Position numbers and translations under genes: made by a program. Below the pieces are notes generated by a model. It was not told the origin of the DNA and did no database searches. It saw only the letters and a program-made list of their open reading frames with translations. A stretch of DNA of 5,852 nucleotides from Bacteroidales bacterium (GTDB lineage: Bacteria > Bacteroidota > Bacteroidia > Bacteroidales > Paludibacteraceae). The stretch is from NCBI GenBank assembly GCA_018066005.1, contig JAGHSG010000023.1, positions 1-5,852 on the forward strand. The letters run 5' to 3'. This document shows, piece after piece, positions 4,214-5,852 of this stretch; position 1 is the stretch's first letter; each line of letters starts with the position of its first letter.

Positions 4214-5852
4214 ATGAGAATTTTTAATCGTAATGAAGAGCAACCCAGGCGCAAGAATCGCGGATGTTTCTTTTCCGTCTTGATTTTCTTGGCCATTTAC
4301 TTTGTGTTAAGTGCTATCTTGGGTAGTGCTACCAGTTCACTTTTCTCCACGCCGGAGACGAAGTTGCAGAAACAAACCGTCTACCGTCTTAAGATGGAAG
4401 GAACAGTCGTTGAACAAGCCAAGGAACCTAATCCGTTCGCTTCTATCATGAGTGAAATGCCGTATGGCAGTAGTTATGAAGAGACGGTCGGATTGGATGA
4501 CCTGATTGCCAATATACGTTTAGCCAAAACGGATGACCGTATCTTGGGTATTTACTTGGATGGCGGGTCGTTCAATATAGGTATGGCTTCTGCCAAAACC
4601 TTACGCGAAGCCTTAATGGACTTCAAGACGTCCGGCAAGTTCCTCATCGCGCATGCTGACCATTATGGCGAACTGAATTATTACATCGCTTCGGTGGCGG
4701 ATAGAATCTATCTGCACCCCTATGGAACGGTGGATTGGCATGGCCTGGCAGCCATCAAACTGTATTATCCGCGGCTCATGGAGAAATTGGACATTAAGAT
4801 GAATGTGCTGAAAGTGGGAACATTCAAGTCGGCTGTGGAACCGTATTTCTGCACCGAGATGTCCGAAGCGGATAAGATGCAGACGATGCAGTTCTTGAAT
4901 GGCTCTTGGAATATACTTTGTCAGGAAGTGGGTGACGCTCGTGGTATAAGTGCAGAGCAAATGAACGCCTACGCAGACGAGTTACCAGAATTGCAACCTA
5001 CCGAGACTTATCTTGCTTACCATTTGGTAGATACATTAGTCTATGGCTACGATATGGACCGCGTGCTGCGCGAGTTGACGGGAACAAAAGATTATCATTC
5101 TCTCTCCACATCCCAATTGGCTTCGGTTAAACGGGACAAAGTAAAAGCAGACAACGAGATAGCCGTTCTCTATGCCGAAGGCGAGATAAATGACGATTCG
5201 CCGGAAGGTATAGGCGGTAAACAGATGCTGCGCACAATCAAGAAAATCAGCAAGAACGATAAAGTCAAAGCCGTTGTGCTTCGCGTGAACAGTCCGGGCG
5301 GTAGTGCAGATGCCAGCGAACAGATATGGTATGCCCTACAAACCTTGCGTCAGAAAGGACTTCCGGTTGTCGTTTCAATGGGCGACTATGCTGCATCGGG
5401 TGGCTACTATATATCTTGCGGGGCAGACTATATCTATGCTGCTCCTAACACGCTGACGGGTTCTATCGGTATCTTCGGCTTGGTCCCGGACGTGAGCGGC
5501 TTGCGTCAAAAAATAGGTATTGACATTGATGGAGTAGGAACGAATAAGTTCTCGGCTTCGCACATGTTCCTCAAAGGTATGACCAACGATGAGCACCAGT
5601 TGATGCAGTCGATGGTGGAGCGTGGATATGATTTATTCACGGCTCGTTGTGCACAAGGACGACACATGGCACAAGATAGCATCAAAGCCATAGGCGAAGG
5701 ACGTGTGTGGCTTGGCGTAGATGCTTTGCAAATAGGTTTGGTGGACTCATTAGGTTCATTGGATGATGCTATTCTCAAAGCGGCTGCTCTGGCAGGAATA
5801 GAGCATTACACGATGGCTTATTATCCGGAGAAGAAAGATTTCTTGGAAGAAT
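4214..5852 (+). CDS. sppA: Signal peptide peptidase SppA, 67K type (S49 family), 3' partial
   Basis: The frame from ATG 4214 is open to the window end (546 full codons). Full-length Bacteroidota homologues are, as I recall, about 580-590 residues, so roughly 40 are missing. A basic cytoplasmic tail (1-17) precedes one membrane anchor (about 18-37); the rest should be periplasmic. Two tandem S49 domains follow: an N-terminal half (about 90-290) and a C-terminal half (about 312-530). The expected Ser-Lys catalytic dyad is present: the general-base lysine K205 in VGTFKSAVEPY and the nucleophile S395 in GDYAASGGYY. Supporting motifs are RVNSPGGS (357-364) and TGSIGIFG (415-422). The enzyme degrades cleaved signal peptides and possibly other membrane-associated peptides, and assembles as a dome-shaped oligomer in the family. 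It follows tamL by 36 bp on the same strand, so shared transcription from the promoter at 1873-1904 is likely. Confidence 0.96.
   Translation, partial: MRIFNRNEEQPRRKNRGCFFSVLIFLAIYFVLSAILGSATSSLFSTPETKLQKQTVYRLKMEGTVVEQAKEPNPFASIMSEMPYGSSYEETVGLDDLIANIRLAKTDDRILGIYLDGGSFNIGMASAKTLREALMDFKTSGKFLIAHADHYGELNYYIASVADRIYLHPYGTVDWHGLAAIKLYYPRLMEKLDIKMNVLKVGTFKSAVEPYFCTEMSEADKMQTMQFLNGSWNILCQEVGDARGISAEQMNAYADELPELQPTETYLAYHLVDTLVYGYDMDRVLRELTGTKDYHSLSTSQLASVKRDKVKADNEIAVLYAEGEINDDSPEGIGGKQMLRTIKKISKNDKVKAVVLRVNSPGGSADASEQIWYALQTLRQKGLPVVVSMGDYAASGGYYISCGADYIYAAPNTLTGSIGIFGLVPDVSGLRQKIGIDIDGVGTNKFSASHMFLKGMTNDEHQLMQSMVERGYDLFTARCAQGRHMAQDSIKAIGEGRVWLGVDALQIGLVDSLGSLDDAILKAAALAGIEHYTMAYYPEKKDFLEE

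Noticed and set aside
3962..4243. 93-codon - strand open frame spanning the tamL end and sppA start
   Set aside because: It lies mostly opposite the tamL barrel strands, with no plausible domain and no TAnnTTTG box upstream.
4613..4960. 115-codon open frame on the - strand
   Set aside because: It is antisense to the well-supported S49 domain of sppA, has no recognisable domain or start signal, and its composition (many H, R, I) is typical of a shadow frame.
5375..5778. Overlapping - strand open frames of 73 and 90 codons near the right edge
   Set aside because: Both are antisense to the catalytic C-terminal half of sppA, which contains intact motifs; they have no family resemblance.

Overview
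The window looks like chromosomal DNA from a member of the Bacteroidales (phylum Bacteroidota). The evidence is a Bacteroidota-type lipoprotein member of the BamA/TamA (Omp85) family next to a 67K-type SppA protease, a sigma/DUF5056 gene pair typical of this order, Bacteroidota-type promoter boxes (TTTG, then TAnnTTTG about 20 bp downstream), and gene starts without Shine-Dalgarno sequences. It is densely coding, with only two short intergenic gaps of 79 and 36 bp. There is no transposase, integrase, CRISPR array, tRNA or rRNA gene.

Left block (1-1085, + strand) is a compact overlapping three-gene regulatory module: the 3' part of a DUF6249-like small membrane protein, an ECF-type sigma factor whose only plausible conventional start is a GTG inside the preceding gene, and a DUF5056-like small membrane protein that overlaps the sigma gene by 11 bp and is the likely partner or anti-sigma candidate. 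It converges on, and overlaps by 8 bp, a TrmH/SpoU-family RNA 2'-O-methyltransferase gene on the - strand (1078-1839). That methyltransferase gene contains two degenerate tracts with 7-bp periodicity, of the kind normally seen in intergenic DNA, translated in frame in a loop and in an interdomain linker.

The 79-bp gap at 1840-1918 carries two divergent promoters that interlock with near-perfect dyad symmetry around 1880/1881. Each promoter's -33 box lies in the spacer of the other. One reads left into the methyltransferase gene, the other right into tamL.

Right block (1919-5852, + strand) is an envelope-biogenesis pair, probably one operon: tamL (lipoprotein with POTRA-like domains and an Omp85 barrel) and, 36 bp later, sppA (membrane-anchored S49 peptidase), which runs off the window end with roughly 40 residues missing. 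In related genomes sppA is commonly followed by lpxK, so an outer-membrane assembly locus is likely; this is inference, since it lies outside the window.

The window is mostly ordinary core genome. No clear new multi-gene system is visible. The two points most worth a second look are the heptamer-repeat tracts inside the methyltransferase gene and the symmetric interlocked promoters.
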